Positions 1 to 12,106 of a stretch of 64,000 nt of DNA are shown here, piece by piece. The notes beneath the pieces were generated by a model. It had not been told where the DNA came from. It ran no database searches and was given only the letters and a program-made list of their open reading frames with translations. The stretch lies in contig OU015496.1 of assembly GCA_907164885.2 (NCBI GenBank), positions 106,020,315-106,084,314 on the forward strand, given 5' to 3'. The translations under genes were made by a program, and so were the position numbers. Within the stretch, counting starts at the first letter, position 1, and each line of letters starts with the position of its first letter. This DNA comes from Dolomedes plantarius. Lineage: Eukaryota > Arthropoda > Arachnida > Araneae > Dolomedidae.

Positions 1-571
1 TTTAATCATTCAATAAAATGTTGCTTATAGTTAGCGTTCATTAATGACTGACAGAAAACGGACTGTTGAAAAATATTTATTTTGACGAGGGTTCTCGAGC
101 TTTTAAAGTTTTGGAACCAATGATCGAAATGTGCAAATAGGGAAAGCGATATTTCATTATAATTTTTTTGTAAGGTTCCGAATGCTGTGCTCAGTACTTG
201 AAGCGTACTGAGCACAGCATTCAGTAAATTTGTAACAATACAGTTTAATCCCTGTTGGCTGAGCCCTGATATTGCACTGATATAACGGTCGCGGAGCTGG
301 TGATACATGGCTGAAAATCTGCGGCCTGTCTGGGCCCTATCTATAGCTCGTTCACACCATTTCAGCCACAAATGTATTGATGGTCTGAGGTCCTGCTGGC
401 ATGTGCTAGTTTCCCATACGCGGCCCTCAAGTTTCCAGTGAAAGTGCTCCCACAACATGTATCGGTTAGTGCAGCGAACTTCCATGAAGTGGGACCGCGT
501 TTGAATTCTGTTAAAGGCATGGATGTTCCTGTGCTATCCTCTTTTAGGGAGTAGTCTTGGTTCATCTATAT
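1..571. other. Unassigned sequence left of the first MITE
   Basis: A 159-codon minus-strand open frame covers 6-485, but its translation matches no family I recognise and has no domain signature. The stretch is interrupted at 571 by a hAT MITE and appears to resume at 1057. It could be a remnant of an older repeat. Confidence 0.3.
181..221. repeat. Perfect 17-bp inverted repeat (hairpin)
   Basis: AATGCTGTGCTCAGTAC (181-197) and its exact reverse complement (205-221) are separated by 7 bases. The short loop and perfect arms would extrude as a stable stem. Confidence 0.85.
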
Positions 572-1048
572 CAGTGGTTCCCAACCGGTGGTCCGCAAGA
601 GCCTCGGGAATTGCCCGGCACCACATATAAAAAATGCGAAATAAATGGGGATTTTGAAAGCAATGTTTATTGAACTATTCTTTTTCTTCTGTAGTATTTT
701 TTATGATTATGTTTATCTTTTTTTTGTATGTTTATGTAGCCCGCCATTGGAAATAAAAAAATTTAAAAAAATGTTCATTGAACTAGATGGGCCGAATATA
801 TACGATGACTATCATGTGTTGAATTAAAATTTCTTAAAAGTTTAACATAATTATTTTATTATTAGAATGTGATGCGTTAGAATGTGAGTACGTTAATCCT
901 GTATCCCTTTTTTCTTAGGGATATTCTATACCCCCAAACCCGCCCCCCCCGGAAGGTCCCCCCTCAAGTCGGTGTGTGTGTGGGGGTCCTCACATGGTTC
1001 AATTTCTGACTTAGTGGTCCGCAGACTTCTATGGGTTGGGAACCACTG
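572..1048. mobile_element. hAT-type MITE with perfect 8-bp target duplication
   Basis: Ends CAGTGGTTCCCAACC and GGTTGGGAACCACTG are inverted repeats typical of hAT elements. ATCTATAT occurs directly on both sides (564-571 and 1049-1056), the 8-bp duplication expected of hAT. The element is 477 bp with no transposase. A related partial copy lies at 31270-31628 in the opposite orientation. Confidence 0.93.
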
Positions 1049-1199
1049 ATCTATATGGTGCTCTTATAGTAGCCTACAAAACCCTGTTGTGAATAGGCGA
1101 ATGTCCTAAGGACAAAGTACCTGCCTTGTTAGAAAAAAAAAGTTTCGAGTAAAGTACAAGCTAACATTTTTCGTCATTCAACACTTCTGTAGGATTGTG

Positions 1200-1450
1200 A
1201 AATGTATTTATACCTGTTGTTGTTACTTATGCCTCCTGGTCGGACAAACCATGCTGCTCCGGTTTTTGATGGCACCACAAGGGTCGGAGTCCGATTTAGC
1301 CAGGGGCCATCGCAGTTTTGATCCAGCTTCCTTTGGGGGCGACAATTGGGGGCTCGTGCCTTCTTCTACCATTGACCTCGTAGAAGGACTTTCCGGTCTA
1401 ACGTGTTCCGGTCTAACGTGTCCGGTCTCCGGTTTAACGTGTCCATATCC
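1200..1450. repeat. Dispersed repeat shared with 46024-46261
   Basis: This stretch contains TGTTGTTGTTACTTATGCC, then a GGCACCACAAGGGTCGGAGT block. The same blocks occur in the same order at 46029-46150. It is markedly GC-richer than its surroundings and carries the short repeat CCGGTCTAACGTGT about three times near 1398-1445. No coding potential is recognised; the family is unknown to me. Confidence 0.6.
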
Positions 1451-4150
1451 GGCATACACAGAAAGATATTTAATGGCATTCGTCGGGATTCTAACTGACC
1501 ACCCCCAATCCCAATCACAACGCGCTACAGCTAGGCTACCTCGGGCCGTATTTATACCTAGTTTATTATAATTCATAGCATTATAGTATTATTATTCTTA
1601 ATACTACTAATATTAAGGTGATTTATTCTGCAATTGTAACTTGTAACTCTGCGTATATTGGGGAGGGGGGGACTTGTGATAGTTACAGTAGATTAGTATA
1701 TATCAGATTATAATTTTTTTCTCATAATCTTTTTATCATGTCCCGTTAAATAATTATCAGAGACTTATTAAGAGTTGCGTGGTAAAAGTAAATTCACCCA
1801 CGCGCTCATCACAGATTTTTGGTGTGTTTAGCAATGTGAAACTTATTCCTTCTCATTTTGGAACGCGTAGATCCTCTGTAATGGAATTTGTATGTCGCTT
1901 TTATGTCATTCTTGCTAGCTTTAATTAATAATATTATTGTTAGATTAAATTATAAATGGCTGCTTCCTATTTCAATAGATTTCTCATTCTCTCCTCAATT
2001 AATAAGATTCTTAAAATTTATTTCCCTAGAAAAGTTTATGGTTGATAACCCGAACAATACCGCATGCTTCCAAGGAATTGAGAATTGAGGTAAATGGACG
2101 AACGATTATACACCCAGGTTGCTTGTCTGGAATTAAAATGCACCCACCGTAATACATTAAAATTCCCAAAGAGTTTGAGGATTTTGCAATCGGTAACTTG
2201 GCAAAATTTCCAATTTCTTCGCTTTCGAAGAAGTTCAAGTCACAGCTAAAATGCTTGCTCAGCATTCGTCATGTTCCCTCTTACCGTAACGTGGGAGTTA
2301 TTTTGATACAATGTCTGAAGTCTGTCAGATCTGGCATTTTAAAAGTTTGTTCGGGTGACAGTCATGTTGAGGGTCAGTTATTAACCACGCGCGTAATACG
2401 TTTCATGATCTTTAAAGATTCTTGCTGCTTCCTAATGAAATAGATTTCTCTTCTTTTGTTAGGCGGTGCGATAAGAGATTGTGAGCGGGCATGAAATCAG
2501 ATTTTCGTTCACACGATCTCGAGTCATTGTGCTTATTTTTTTGTTTATGTTTCATGGAGGTAAAATTTTAAAAGAGCGTCGGTTAAAAGACGTTCCTTCT
2601 TCCATTCTCTGTCAAGAGTTTTCACTAATTCATGAAAATGTGTAAATTTCCTCGTTATTAGTTGAGAATTTAATTTTTTATATTTTCAGATTTGTTATAA
2701 TTTAATTGAATGCGTTGTAAAATTTTGATAATGTACACTTGTCCCCAGAATAAAAATCGAAATTGATAATAGTAGAGAGCTTTTCTCTAAAGGCATGTTT
2801 ACGTAGAATCTGTCACAGTTAGCGTTAAAGATACTGCTGGCGTTGATTGGTGTATGATTGGTTAAAATTTTTTTACGCTAACGCCCCGGATTCTGTGTGA
2901 ACAGACCCATAAAAAAAAATAGTTAACACGTCTTTTCATTCCTGTAGGACGAAATTTAGGAGAATGTGAAAGAGATAAATAAGATATGGAATACAAACAT
3001 CTTAGAAAATTTTTATAGTAAAAGTAAAAACTTTGCTCGAATTTCGAAGGCAGAAGCAGCCTTCTTCAAGTACCAAGTGGTAAACTCAACAGCGTGTAAC
3101 CATGGCGATTACATGGCACGCAACGGAAACATCCCCATACCCGATTCTGAAGTAATTGTGGATAGATGAACTTAGAAACTGAAAAAAAGGGAAAAAATAT
3201 TGACTACAAATAAAATAAGAAGCAAAGAAAGATACCAGAAAACAACTGAAGAAATAAATAAATAAATCATGAAAAAGTTTAGTGAACAAGAGAAGTAAAC
3301 AAGAACCGCTCCCAGGGTATATTTTTTCTGCTTATAACCATCACCCTTTGGCTTGTATACACAAATGTCGCGGCATGATATTCCTGATGGGACCCTTATC
3401 TTGTGCTGGGTAATTGTTAAGGTTTTACTTCTGTCTGTTTATAATTAGTATACTCTTATGCGTGGTTTTTTTTGTATTTTATCGAACAGGCATGGTTATC
3501 CAATCCTGTACAAATAAACATAATGCATTGGATAAAATTGTGATTAGTTTTTTCTCTTTTTCTCATGGTTAAGTAACATTTGATGAAAGATTCATTAATT
3601 ACGCCGACCTACACCTCCCGTTTCATGTCTCAAGGCCGCCTGCTTGTCTTCCAAGATGTCCCTTGTATTTTCTATGATTAGGGCCCGGGAATTTTCTTAT
3701 CCCGTATTTCAAATGATGATTTTAATGTTTACAGAAACATAATTGTGAGACTTCAACCTTCTTATCCTTTTTCAGGCTGCCAGTTAAGAGAGGCGGTCAC
3801 GTATAGTTTCGGCTGGCATGCAAAGATTTAATGCTATGCACTCAGTTGAGTCCTCGAAACAATGTTATAGATAAAAAAAATTCGCTTTGATTTCTAGGCA
3901 AAGTAGGCATAGAATTTCTGCGTGGGGTTTGAGTAGCTACTTTATGTATTTTTCAAGCAGTTTATTCAGAGTTTTGAATTAATTTAGAACTTGCATTTAC
4001 TTTGACCAGTATAATGGAGGAACAGCTGAAAAGAGACCTTTTTTGTAAGTTAAAGATATTGTGGTTAATTTTCATGCTGAGTCGCAGAACCGATGAGCAG
4101 GTAAGTGCTTAAGGTGGATCATTTGACATTACAGTTTTTCAATTCTCGAG
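1451..4150. other. AT-rich intergenic stretch, no gene recognised
   Basis: Only short open frames without recognisable domains. No tRNA, rRNA or clear element ends were seen. Part of 2080-2450 has higher complexity but no family assignment. Confidence 0.4.
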
Positions 4151-4154
4151 TTAA

Positions 4155-4575
4155 GGCTGTTGTGTACTAACCCTGTTGGATTCCTTCACCTCAGTGTTAA
4201 CCTATGGAGAAAATGTGTCTACTATTGACAGCTACATAAATGCTGAAATTCCAATAAAAATATTATTTTCAGATAGCCTGAACTTTTCTGCAACTTGCAA
4301 CAGGATTCATTTTATAAATTTCGTTCACCAGAGGAAATTATGAGCGTTTAAAACACACTATACCAGATTTTTTGCCCCGAATAATTTAAATTTAAAAATA
4401 TTATTTGCATTTTTTAAAAGCGAAAAATGCTTCAAGGTGTGAAATTTCTTTCTGTATTACAGAGTGCAATTTCTTTTATAAACTTTAAATTCAAGTCGGC
4501 AATCCTTGGACAAATTTTCTCCATAGGTTAACATTGAGCTGAGCGAATCTAATAGGATTTTAATACACTACAGCC
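4155..4575. mobile_element. piggyBac-like MITE (TTAA-flanked), family 1 copy A
   Basis: TTAA occurs at 4151-4154 and 4576-4579. The ends GGCTGTTGTGTACTAACC and its diverged complement extend as an imperfect inverted repeat of about 85 bp, including GTTAACCTATGGAGAAAAT in both arms. 421 bp, non-coding. A second copy lies at 8097-9104. Confidence 0.85.
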
Positions 4576-5287
4576 TTAAGCAGTGGGGAATTTTCTTCTT
4601 GATGTTTATCTAATCGTAGATTAGCAAATGCGTAATTTTGAATTCTGTTCTCTGCATTAGAAAGTAGACCTGTAAATGCAATGTGCGTGTTTTTAAAAAA
4701 CTTTTATTTTAATTTAAATTTTTTAAAAAGTATTTTTAATTTTTTTGTGACAAACACCAATAATTCTGTATAGAGCAAAACAGTTTCTTACTGAAAAAAT
4801 TTAAAAACTACGCGTTCGTTATTTAAAGTTTGTCCTCATTTTTTAAAGACAGAATTAAAAAAGATGGTATTACCTAATGTGTGACTAGTAAATTACTGAG
4901 AGGAAAATTTCCGTAGCTTTAACTAGAGATTGGATATCTGCGAGGACAACTGATGCGACGACTGACTGTAGAGGAAAAAATTAAATGAAACATTATTGTA
5001 TTTTTCATTAATTTTGTCGTAATGATTTCGTCTTCTCAGGGAGAATTTCTTAGAGTAACAGTGAAACCGTTTTCTTGAGAAGGCTTTGCTACATTCTCAG
5101 CACAGCATTCATGCTATTTCTTCGCAGTTGAAGCATCGCATATTTCTTTAAGATCTATGGCTATACATATAATTTAGGCTGCTCTTACCCGAGATTTCGG
5201 ATCCTAAACTCCAAAACCTCTCAACTACTATTTTTTGCTGTTTTCATTTTATGTGGGAATAGGATAACCCACAGCTGCCTCCATCTA

Positions 5288-6064
5288 TCTATATATGTAA
5301 AACAGTTCCGCAACTAACTGACTGACAGATAACGCACAGACCAAACCGCTGGACTTAAAGGGCTAAAATTTTGCATGGCGATTCTTCTTTTAGTGTAGGG
5401 GTGCACCAATAAAGATTTTTGAAAAATTCTTCTTAGATTTTTTATAACTTAAATTTTTAAGCTGTTTTTATAACATTCTTTACAATTTGCATTTAAAATA
5501 ATAATCTGAGGGTTATAAAATTTATATCATGAGAAAGAACAAAAAAATCCTTTAAAATGAAATCTTTTTCGAATCTTTACCTCCATTTTCTGATTATTGA
5601 TGAATTTGTAAAGATTAATTTTTAGAATTTAATTTATTAAATGCTGATCACGTGGTTTCTCTTCTTTTTGTGATACTTTAAATTAATTTTGCGTCACGTG
5701 CATAACAACGAAAAAAATGGGCAAACAAAATTTAAAATACGGTAAAAGATAAAATTTAACCACTAGATTAATTGAGACGAAAGTTTTTTAAGAATTTAAT
5801 TCAAATTAGTATGTTTTATGAATATTAAACATACAAATTAATTGCATACATTGACCGTTGTATTTAATTTGAATATTTTCTTCTACATTATTTTATCTAT
5901 AAAAATATCCGTTACGTTTTTTTTATAATTTTTTTTGCATTAATTGCATACATTGATCGTTGTATTTTTTATAATTTTTTTGCTTTTTTTGGCATTAATT
6001 GCATACATTGACCTTTGAATTTGATTTGAATGTACTCCGTAGCGAAGCATGGGTATTCAGCTAG
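5288..6064 (+). mobile_element. Non-autonomous Helitron, family 1
   Basis: The element begins TCTATATATGTAAAAC followed by a GACTGAC-rich start and ends GTATTCAGCTAG before T, with A immediately 5'. A short hairpin (CCGTAGCGAAGCATGGG) lies just before the end. TC...CTAG with a subterminal hairpin and insertion between A and T is the Helitron signature. Relatives in this window: 6115-6605 (partial), 29980-30718, 44331-44925, and an inverted 3'-end fragment at 62140-62260. Confidence 0.88.
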
Positions 6065-6114
6065 TAGTACATATTCTCGACACTGAGAATTCAAGTATTG
6101 GAGTACACAGTTAT

Positions 6115-6605
6115 ACTCCAATAAGCTTCTTTAAAGTTATACTCTAATAACATTCTTTAAAGTTTGCATTTAAAATAATTATTTGAGAGTTATAAAATTT
6201 ATATCACAAGAAAGATCATAAAAATTCCTTTAAAATGAAATCTTTCTCGAATCTTTACCTCCATTTTCTGATTATTGGTGAATTTTTAAAGATCAATTTT
6301 TAGAACTTAATTTATTAAATGCTGATCACGTGGTTTCTTTTCTTTTTGTGATACTTTAAATTAATTTTGCATCACATGCATAACAACGACATAAATTGAC
6401 AAAAAAATATATATTTTTCTTTCTAATGCGGCAGACGATTGGACATTATCCAAAAAAATATTAAAATACAGTAAAAAGAATGTTCTTCAAACTGTACTAT
6501 ATTAACTGTACTATATTCTTTAGTATGTTCTATTAGATTTAATTTGAATATTTTCTTCTACATTATTTTGTCTATAAAAATATCCGTTACGATTTTTTTT
6601 ATAAA
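6115..6605 (+). mobile_element. Partial Helitron family 1 copy, lacking both ends
   Basis: Aligns with the interior of the copy at 5288-6064 (from CATTCTTTAAAGTTTGCATT to AAAATATCCGTTACG) but lacks the 5' TC end and 3' CTAG end. It carries a 40-60 bp extra segment around 6405-6470. Confidence 0.75.
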
Positions 6606-6752
6606 TATATATTTTTTTTTTTCGGAGTTTCAATTATTTGATCTACGCGTATAGATGTGTAATACAGAATTTAAAGAAATTGAGAGAGTTAAATATAAAA
6701 GATTAATCATTTAACGAGATGACCATTTTAACGAGATGACCATTCGGGTCAT

Positions 6753-6755
<3 letters not shown>

Positions 6756-6808
<53 letters not shown>
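6756..6808. repeat. (TA)n microsatellite
   Basis: About 53 bp of alternating TA; the Ile-Tyr open frames across it are artefacts. Confidence 0.9.
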
Positions 6809-6813
<5 letters not shown>

Positions 6814-7505
6814 CTTTATCTTTTGTCCAAACTTAAGACTCCTTATGTCCTAATATATTTATACACCTCTCGACTGGACCGCATTTGTACTTTTGGAGAC
6901 CCTAGGCGCAACACCATAAGAAGGCCTCAAAAGAACAGATCTATTTCAGCTAATCAAATTCTTACAATTTTTTTTTAAAGTTTATAAAAAATAAAAGTTG
7001 ACTTTACCTTAATAAATTATTTTAATAAAATAAAACTAATACAACATTTTTATACGTGTATTTACATTTAAAAGAAGTATGACAGTAATCAGTTCAAATC
7101 AAAATTAAAAGATAAATTAAAAACTAAAAGTTTTTCTTCTGGCTTTGGTTTTAGCAGATATATTTATGATGTCACCTTAGTTAATCAAGTTCGTAATATC
7201 TGATGCAATGTATAATAATGATAGATCAGTTGTTTTATTTCGGTGCAAATTGTTTCTCATGTAATTTTTTTTAGTCGTTTCGACACTGGAAATGAGAGTT
7301 CAGCACTTGCATTTGAGATAGGCTTCGTCAAAAGTATTTTTTAATTTGTTCCCCCGTTCGGAACATTATACCTAAACTCATCGTTTATTAATTTGTACAT
7401 ATCTTTAATTGAAGAATTATTTTCCTTATCATTATCAAAAATTGCTTAACTTCATCAAAAAAGTTTTCTGGGTTAATATCAGCCCCATACTTGAATTTTA
7501 AAAAA

Positions 7506-7533
7506 GAAGTCATACATTAATGTATGACTTCTA
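7506..7533. repeat. 28-bp perfect palindrome
   Basis: AGAAGTCATACATT followed directly by its reverse complement, without a spacer, inside the decayed hAT transposase. Confidence 0.85.
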
Positions 7534-8096
7534 TAATAGTATTAATGTCTAAAAAATCTTTTTCTCCCGTATAAATTTTCAAAATTAGCTTATCGCAAAT
7601 GACCTTTACAGAATGTATTAACAGTGGAATTTTATTCCCCACGTTATACAATCTCATCGTTAGATCGTGAAACTTCGCCACACATTTTCGTTTTTTCACT
7701 CTTTTCTTCTTATCTTTGAATTTTGTCTCTTCTGTCCGTAAATTCGCTTCCTCATTTAAAGCAGCAAAGCTATTATTTATATAAAATAAAACCGACTAAA
7801 AATTGTAACAAATTCTTAGCTGACAACAAATCCATATCGGGATCTTGTAGAGATTAATTAGTTGCATTTATTCGTTGTAAAATTTTATCCCACACAACCG
7901 TTGAAATTGCTGTTTCTAAATTGTGAAAATCTTCAGCCAATGATGAGCTCTCTTTAGGTTTTTCATGATTAGTTCAAAAAATGCCTTTTAATATGTTTAC
8001 GTCCACGTATCAAAGCCAATGTAGTGTCAGCTCTTGCGGACTAACTCGTTTTATGTAGCCTTTTAAGTGTTAAAGATTTTTTTGTTTGTTTCTAAA

Positions 8097-9104
8097 TGCT
8101 GCTGCGCACTAACCCTATTGGATTCGCTCCCCTCAATGTTAACCAATGGAAAAAATGTGTCCAAGAATTGCCGACTTGGATTGAAAGATTTTTTTTATTT
8201 TTATTTATTTATTTTTTAATTGTACTCTGTAATAGAGAAAGAAATTTTACACCTTGGGGCATTTTTTTAAAAATGCAAATAATATTTTGAAATTTAAATT
8301 AATCCTGGAAAGAATCTGGTATAGGGTAGGTGTCCCAAATATCGCCTACTCTAACTTTTTTTCGACATTTCATCCCCATTTTAGTTTCTGATTAGGCTGG
8401 AAACTCAAAGAACATCCCTAAGAACTATTTCCTTTGGTATCCTGATATCAACTAGCTCCAAAACCAGAGCTAGTTTAAGTTATGTAGCTAAATTGAAAAA
8501 ATTGAAATTTCCAGTGAACTCCAGAGCGGTTCTATATATCCCCTACCTCTGTTCCTGTTACCACCTACCAGGCGAAAATAGGAGCGCCTGTTAAAAGGCG
8601 TTGCTAGCAAAGTCTCTGTTTAATGCACTCTCAAATGGTATAAGCAAAATTAGAATTAGGATGCACCTATCTGGTCCTTCACTGGTTTCTGATTCTTTGG
8701 AGCCTAAGTTTACGAAGACAACAGCCAAAACAACTTCAGACGCCATATAGTTTATGTTGTCAGTGATAAGAGTGTTGTCGCTATCGTCGCTGTTAGTGCA
8801 AACCCAGAACTAAGAAGTTACTGCATTTTCTCATACATACCGCGAATCATACTTTAGAAACACGAGTAGGCGATATTAGGCACAGGGGCGATATTTGGGA
8901 CACCCACCCTATGTGTTTTAAACGCTAATCCATTATTTTTGTGGACGAAATTTATAAAATGAATCCTGTTGCAAGGTACATGCTATGTGAAAATATCATT
9001 TTTATTGGATTATCAGCATTCATGTAGCTGTAAATAGTAGACACATTTTCTCCATACGTTAACATTGAGATGAGGGAATCCAACAAGGTTAGTACACATC
9101 AGCT
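8097..9104. mobile_element. piggyBac-like MITE, family 1 copy B, with nested element
   Basis: Ends GCTGCTGCGCACTAACCC and GGTTAGTACACATCAGC match the copy at 4155-4575. TTAA is intact at 9105-9108; the left TTAA appears mutated (TAAA). Removing the nested insertion (8324-8909) leaves about 420 bp, the size of copy A. It interrupts the decayed hAT transposase. Confidence 0.8.
8324..8909. mobile_element. TA-flanked MITE nested inside a MITE
   Basis: Inverted ends GGGTAGGTGTCCCAAATATC and, on the other strand, GGGTGGGTGTCCCAAATATC are flanked by TA on both sides. Comparison with the empty site in copy A (ATCTGGTATAGTGTGTTTT, inverted, near 4345-4370) confirms the boundaries. 586 bp, no open transposase; Tc1/mariner-type by target site. 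Confidence 0.83.
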
Positions 9105-10672
9105 TTAAGGTGTAACTCCAAGTACATAAATTTTGAATAAAACGATACTATTGCACTGGTTTCAGGACAAGAATCTGCTTCATAGTTGCCAATTAAATTT
9201 AAGGAATGACCAGAGCATGATATAATCTGCATAGGGATTATGTGTTTTCAGTCTAGCTCGTAAACTTGACTAGGCATCTTTCATACTGGCAGCGTTATCA
9301 TAGCTTTGCCTTCTGCACATTTTTATGCCCAGGGACAATTCTAATTTTTTTCTAATATTACTTTTTTTAAATATTAAGAATTATGTCTTGTAATATTGAT
9401 GAACCCAGTGAATGTTTCTAATGTCAGTATACGCGGTAACGTACGTACATGTAATAGTTAGTTGGTCATTATGGGCAACATCTGGCCTTTAAATTGAGTA
9501 TTAGGGCAAGATAAGCAGTTTCTTTAATTCTTTATAATAATATTTCTCGTTTTATCACCTATAAACGTCATGAATTTATCACAAGTAGGGTAAGAGAGAT
9601 AGTTTGATCTGTCAGAACCACAGTTCGCGTCCATTTTCATGTGATGTCTTAAAAAATCATCAAATTCATTTGAGTAATGTAAACACAATAAATAATGCCG
9701 GAAGTATCGGAAAAAATATCATTTGTTTTGCTTCTAAATGCTATTCCTGGTTTAATCAGTCAATTAATGGTAACTATTATTCTTTTTAAAAATCTCTCTT
9801 CAATATTTTTCTTCAGTTTGTATTCGTTTCATCAATTCTACTATTTACAGAATTTGATATTCTTTTGCGATGTGTTCACGTCTCGCGTATATGCTCAGTA
9901 GAATGCTCGTGGCCACATAAGGTCTGTGTTATATTTCTCCGGTTATGAAAACCCTTCATTAAGCTTTTATTTGACTTATCGAACAGCTTACAAACAAAGC
10001 AGTAAACTGCTTTGATGTTATGTGAAGAAAATTAGCCACTCTCGTTTCTCCCTTTTTTCTGTTCGCCTTATTACGGAAAAAATGCGATTCATTTACATAT
10101 CTGACATATATTCTATTACGTTCTGTGTATTCTTTTTTTAAATTTCCGATTTTATCAACATTCTGAGACATTAAGTAAAATATGCTTATAAAGTGTTCGT
10201 AAATATGAATTGACTGCACTGTCATAAGATAAGAGATATCGTGTTTGCTGATAAGTACAGACTCTGATCGAAAATTTTCTTCACTCTCTTGATTTGTTTA
10301 ATTTACTTCTTTCTCTTCTTCTAAGTTTCCGCATTATTTTGAAGTTCCCCATTTTCACTTCCTGATACTAGTACCAATTTTCACTTTCATTCTGAGAAGT
10401 TTGAGGTACTTCAGTTCAGTGAAATTCTCCACGATTCATTTTCAGAAGAACGTACAAATAACAAAATTGCTCTCTTTTCACTATTTAGTCATCTTTTTTC
10501 CCTTTTCTTGACATCACAATGTGTATTATACCATCAATAGCTAAATAAATAATTATTAAATGTAAAAATAAATATGTTAGTAAATAAAATAAATAATTTC
10601 GCTAAAAGCTAAAAGTTAAAAAAAATTAAATAAAAAAAAATATAGAAAGAGTAGTCTTTTTTGATTTGTTAA

Positions 10673-11252
10673 CACTAGAAAGACTGTCATTTTTTCTTAC
10701 TAAAAAGACTGAACGCCGTCATTTTGACGGTTAAAAATAAAATCAAAAACTTAAACTATTTAATGTTTTTTTTAAAAAATGGTTAAATACTTTAAATTTT
10801 GAACTACTTCATGCCAATATATATTAAATTAGTGTATATTTAGATATATTTTTATGCAGGTATGCCGAGCTGACAACCTGGTATGGTTTATCCGTAAAAA
10901 TATGTGCATGGTTTTTGCAGTTCTTATTTTTCAACACCAATATTTCCGAAGAGCCAATATTTCTGTTATTTGCAAAAGGAGAAAGAGACGAAAAGTAACT
11001 TAACATTTTTCCGGTATTATTTTAAAGATTTCTGCCAGTTGCCGTCAAATTGACGGCTTTCAGTCTTAGTAGGTATACAACACATTTTATCCCCCTCTTT
11101 ACTATCGAATACAATTTTGTAAATGTGTGTACATATTTCGCGTAAAATTAGAAAAAGTCATAAAATTTCAGAAGCCTGAGGACATAAATACAGATATAGC
11201 GCTCAATAGTATGTCCGAAACCGTCAAAATGACGGCAGCCGTCTTTCTAGTG
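10673..11252. mobile_element. piggyBac-like MITE (TTAA-flanked), family 2
   Basis: TTAA|CACTAGAAAGAC at the left and GTCTTTCTAGTG|TTAA at the right, with subterminal GCCGTCATTTTGACGG-type palindromes near both ends. 580 bp. Short open frames inside match nothing recognised. Confidence 0.88.
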
Positions 11253-11413
11253 TTAAAGTACACAAATGACAGTAAAATAAGAATAATAAATTCATTGAAA
11301 AATAAATTCTGACCGACTGCTACTACTGCTTTAACCACAAAATTAGGTATTTACGCTGGTATACTACTTTACAAATACTAGCGAAACATCGGTAACGAAA
11401 CTATCAGTTACGC

Positions 11414-12106
11414 CAGGGGTGGGCAGACTTTTCCAGGGTACGGGCTACTTCTAATTTTTTCAAGGTGTTGCGGTCCACCCAGTGGCGTAGGTGTGGTGAT
11501 CTAAAATAAGAAAAAAGGTCTACAATATTTATTATAACTTAATAATAAATACGGAATATGTGCTTACCTACATAACTACAATAAAAAAAACTTACTCTTT
11601 TAAAATCGCGTTTAAAGCAATACGCAAGATACAAACATAATAATAATAGCCACAAATATAATAATATCAAATGATACATTTATTATCAAACAATTCAAAA
11701 TACATTAAAAAATAAATCATTTTCATCTAAAGTTAGTTCTTGTAGTTATAGTTAGTAGAAGATTTAGTCTGCATACTGTCCGCCAATCTGGAATATCTCG
11801 GTATATAATTACTAACTGCTAATCTTGCACTGGATTCTAAGTGGTCGTCTGTGAGACGGGAACGATGTGTTGTCTTAATTATATTCATCGTTGAAAATGC
11901 AGATTCACACAGGTAGGTAGAGCCAAAGACAGACCGATGTTAAATGAAATGCAACTTTTTTAAAATTAGGATACTTTACTTAGGCATCGGTGTTCCATAA
12001 ATATGTTTCTTTTAGTATGCGCGTCTTAGGTCTTAGTAAAGGCGGTCACCCCAAAATGTCTTGGTGGTCCACCGGTCGATTGCGATCGACTTAATACCCA
12101 CCCCTG
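11414..12106 (-). mobile_element. hAT element remnant with perfect 8-bp target duplication
   Basis: Ends CAGGGGTGGGCA and TACCCACCCCTG; AGTTACGC is duplicated at 11406-11413 and 12107-12114. 693 bp. On the minus strand it keeps the 3' end of a hAT transposase (separate entry), so it is an internally deleted derivative, not a pure MITE. Confidence 0.93.
11733..11927 (-). pseudogene. C-terminal fragment of hAT transposase (dimerisation domain)
   Basis: The minus strand reads FGSTYLCESAFSTMNIIKTT, then HRSRLTDDHLESSARLA and a short basic tail to a stop. The C-E-S-A-F-S-x-M-N-x-I-K-x-x-x-R-x-x-L-x-D-x-H-L pattern is the hAT C-terminal dimerisation motif (ZBED5/GTF2IRD2 type). The catalytic region is absent. 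Confidence 0.88.

Larger units (their letters stand above)
7125..10100 (-). pseudogene. Decayed hAT transposase (zf-TTF / DUF4371, ZMYM-like type)
   Basis: Reading the minus strand, fragments in changing frames match this transposase class in the right order: KAVYCFVCKLFDKSNKSL and CGHEHSTEH (zf-TTF finger, about 10010-9880); FLRHHMKMDANCGSDRSNYL with KTRNIIIKELKK (about 9700-9540); C-R-x-Q-S-Y-D-N-A-A-S-M (about 9320-9290) and SGHSLNL (about 9220); LTLKRLHKTS, a stop, then SARADTTLAL (about 8070-8000); ETAISTVVWDKILQRINATN (about 7930-7870); and the dimerisation region, ASAELSF then NYMRNN and LSLLYIASDI (about 7290-7180). Numerous stops and frameshifts show that it is dead. It is split between the SGHSLNL and LTLKRL blocks by a nested MITE at 8097-9104. 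Confidence 0.82.

Noticed and set aside
1197..1576. Overlapping open frames of 124 and 117 codons on opposite strands
   Set aside because: They arise from the GC-rich dispersed repeat that recurs at 46 kb; no domain, and no conservation of frame between the two copies.
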